The position numbers and the translations under genes are program-made. A stretch of DNA of 64,000 nt, from NCBI GenBank assembly GCA_934654775.1, contig CAKUGR010000004.1, forward strand, positions 1 through 64,000. The letters are read 5' to 3'. Position 1 is the stretch's first letter; the number at the start of each line of letters is the position of its first letter. Positions 63,401 through 64,000 of the stretch are shown here, piece after piece. A model generated the notes under the pieces. The model searched no databases. It was not told the origin of the DNA and saw nothing but the letters and a program-made list of their open reading frames with translations. The DNA is from an uncultured Collinsella sp. (GTDB lineage: Bacteria > Actinomycetota > Coriobacteriia > Coriobacteriales > Coriobacteriaceae).

Positions 63401-64000
63401 CCGCCCTCCTCCTCGGCAAACGCGTCGGCGACCATCTGGTCGATTGCGTCGTTAAAGGCCTGGTCAACATCGTTAAACGAGTTCTCCATCATATACTCGT
63501 GCCACTGCTGCACAGCATTCGAGAACTCCTGCTGCCGTTCCTCGGCCGCGGCGGAATGCTTTTTGGCCGAAGCGTTGGCGTCAAAACTCAACATGGTCAT
63601 AAGCTGAGCATTGGAGATGCGGTAGGTCTGCGGCATAAAGATCTGTTCAAAGTTTCCGCAGTTCACATAGACAGAGTCATTCGCCTTGTTAAACTCATCG
63701 AGCAGCTTGAGATAGCCCTCGTCCACATATTCCGCCGCATAGCGCACGCGGGTGCCCTCGCGCGACTTTTGGGTCAGAGGAATCGTCACGGTCTTGCCGT
63801 CCACGCAGTCAACGTACAGGTCGAGCGTGTCGGCAGCCTCCTCGTTACCCACCTCGAGTGTGATATCGAACGTCCAGTAGGCGTTTTTCTTTTGCGGCAG
63901 GTGATGGAAGGTCCATAGGCTCTTTCCGGTGTCCTTGCCGTCCTTGACCAGGTTTTGCGTGCCGCCACGATACGTCACATCAAAGCTCCAGACCGAGGCG
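60433..64000 (-). CDS. Cell-wall-anchored surface protein with LAxTG signal, 5' end missing
   Basis: 1189 codons inside the window; the frame is open to the right edge, so the N-terminus and signal peptide lie beyond it. The C-terminus has the sorting signal GGTELAGTGDSAAM, a hydrophobic span and KRRKR; LAxTG is the type used by class E sortases of actinobacteria. Before it is a Pro/Gly-rich wall-spanning stretch (PEPTPEPQPTPGGG). Modules seen: a Cna-B-like segment (YNWNTPTGWYQVRVTKDGY), an invasin/Ig-like segment (TLAATVDGTALSKQVDVRVS) and a chitobiase-like C-terminal piece (ATIWYTTNDTCPC). The middle ~500 residues are helical and unfamiliar. No sortase gene in this window. Confidence 0.85.
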   Translation of the reverse strand, partial: ASVWSFDVTYRGGTQNLVKDGKDTGKSLWTFHHLPQKKNAYWTFDITLEVGNEEAADTLDLYVDCVDGKTVTIPLTQKSREGTRVRYAAEYVDEGYLKLLDEFNKANDSVYVNCGNFEQIFMPQTYRISNAQLMTMLSFDANASAKKHSAAAEERQQEFSNAVQQWHEYMMENSFNDVDQAFNDAIDQMVADAFAEEEGGKDEEAGADDEAQGGSARKARRAPAARSGEGEEGGNDEAAQFAAELKAAVGGSSALLTKQGDSYGVNVDKMIFEDAYGTSEDWYQELAAAQGANAADAAALKELVDHASRAEFITQQAEDLVGQSLGIGQLNQYGSWNDATAAALNKCAGIKASEYKGQSTSGFSDLGQALGSSLSYKAADDDTVKGFKVAAPDGEQTAYIESEFIENSNNNKNQALLFNSIAMQCDILDNLYDNWNVVHSLNNSKVRGWLMAWKLNGDVSAHMKLIRTIRSLKSYKIECEMFGQVFKTDAWKAAGQAFPAATQGIGIFTGIYGVNDASKNWENVNVRMQKVKGEREGYELQHTRLLAKPEKTEDDWKCIYALRDAMEKARAFEDLLYRQLCHDSTDVAVGSVMTIAGVLTAGSAGTVVGAAYDAASTSVGSERAIKLTNAECAYDVACEQVERACQNRITVNWGELTDAEVYKANKDGLISDEKMQSIFETRYRNVAAKAAPDPAGVVYEGLLSNTVEGATVELWSADDAYGTNAVRWDAEEYEQANPLATGADGAYNWNTPTGWYQVRVTKDGYEEARSAWLRVPPIQTEVNIALVSTAAPEVASVHAYTDCVEIEFTQYMDASDDAVAALDAQGLGDVTYTWLDKQDDPDGKPLSRVLRICYDDAREAGSTVAFDLDGARNYAGTAMSAWASGELVVGMRADKLKLNVEQAVTMLEGDDFELVAHVTDKDGKPFTGATVSVGLDSEAICSADAMQAVTGEDGAATFVLHGALPGLTTLAATVDGTALSKQVDVRVSAEAVRPARPVAVIGGTTFGAWSPKENYITVPKGAKLELSAEEGATIWYTTNDTCPCRDEGRVKYTEPIALDSNMYVRIAAQRPGMSYSEYSERLNITITVTDEVAPEPGPEPTPEPQPTPGGGEQGGGTGSAGTAAGGSTSTATTVTTDKSKGKGENGKKSGGTELAGTGDSAAMAVTALGIAGATIAAAGVAATKRRKR

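Noticed and set aside
62254..63918. 554-codon plus-strand frame opposite the LAxTG protein
   Set aside because: Shadow of the surface gene, whose sorting signal and modules are on the minus strand.

Overview
The window is high-GC bacterial chromosome. Gene content and style point to a Coriobacteriia gut actinobacterium, most likely Collinsella or a close relative. The pointers are a membrane-bound Ech-type hydrogenase beside an NfnAB-type transhydrogenase, a surface protein with an LAxTG sorting signal, TACAAT-type -10 boxes (one of them possibly leaderless), and several families of intergenic inverted repeats. The taxonomic call is inference from the sequence, not a database result.

Layout. 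1-9.3 kb: the end of a DUF362 gene, a MacB/FtsX-type ABC exporter pair, and a three-gene ABC-2 exporter divergent from a NarL-type two-component system that probably controls it. 9.6-15.3 kb: a leftward hydrogenase operon in the order AB-C-D-E-F, in which the antiporter-like EchA and the NuoH-like EchB are one 960-residue protein. 15.4-17.7 kb: a small HTH/AT-hook protein and a decayed patch holding a 203-bp MITE-like repeat, a frameshifted XRE gene and an N-terminally deleted DUF4143 ATPase. 17.8-31.5 kb: a leftward operon of three membrane-anchored exported proteins and a 3587-residue secreted repeat protein. 31.6-35.3 kb: an intact DUF4143 ATPase preceded by five sites spaced exactly 23 bp apart, and an Old Yellow Enzyme-type flavoprotein.

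35.86-44.57 kb: an 8.7-kb integrative element in the initiator tRNA gene, bounded by a 39-bp direct repeat. It carries integrase, excisionase, a D5/P4-type helicase with an apparent +1 frameshift, an XRE repressor, two small unknown genes and two membrane/surface cargo genes, but no virion genes. It looks like a phage satellite or a small mobilizable island.

44.6-64 kb: housekeeping and metabolic genes. They are coaX, a degenerate BirA-like gene, a folP-folK fusion with a large insertion, a sirtuin, exonuclease III, an ECF transporter (T, AA', S) with a repeat inserted inside its ATPase gene, glmU, prs, pth, nfnA-nfnB, and the C-terminal 1189 codons of an LAxTG surface protein that runs off the right edge.

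How the parts fit together. The Ech-like complex would couple ferredoxin oxidation to H2 formation and ion pumping, and NfnAB would link NADH, NADPH and ferredoxin, which suits a fermentative anaerobe. Intergenic DNA is crowded with at least four families of dyad repeats. One family lies in arrays of hairpins, one shares an inner core inside unrelated outer stems, and one member of another type sits in frame within a gene. The repeat arrays, the 23-bp operator-like array and the tRNA-linked element are the least explained parts of the window.
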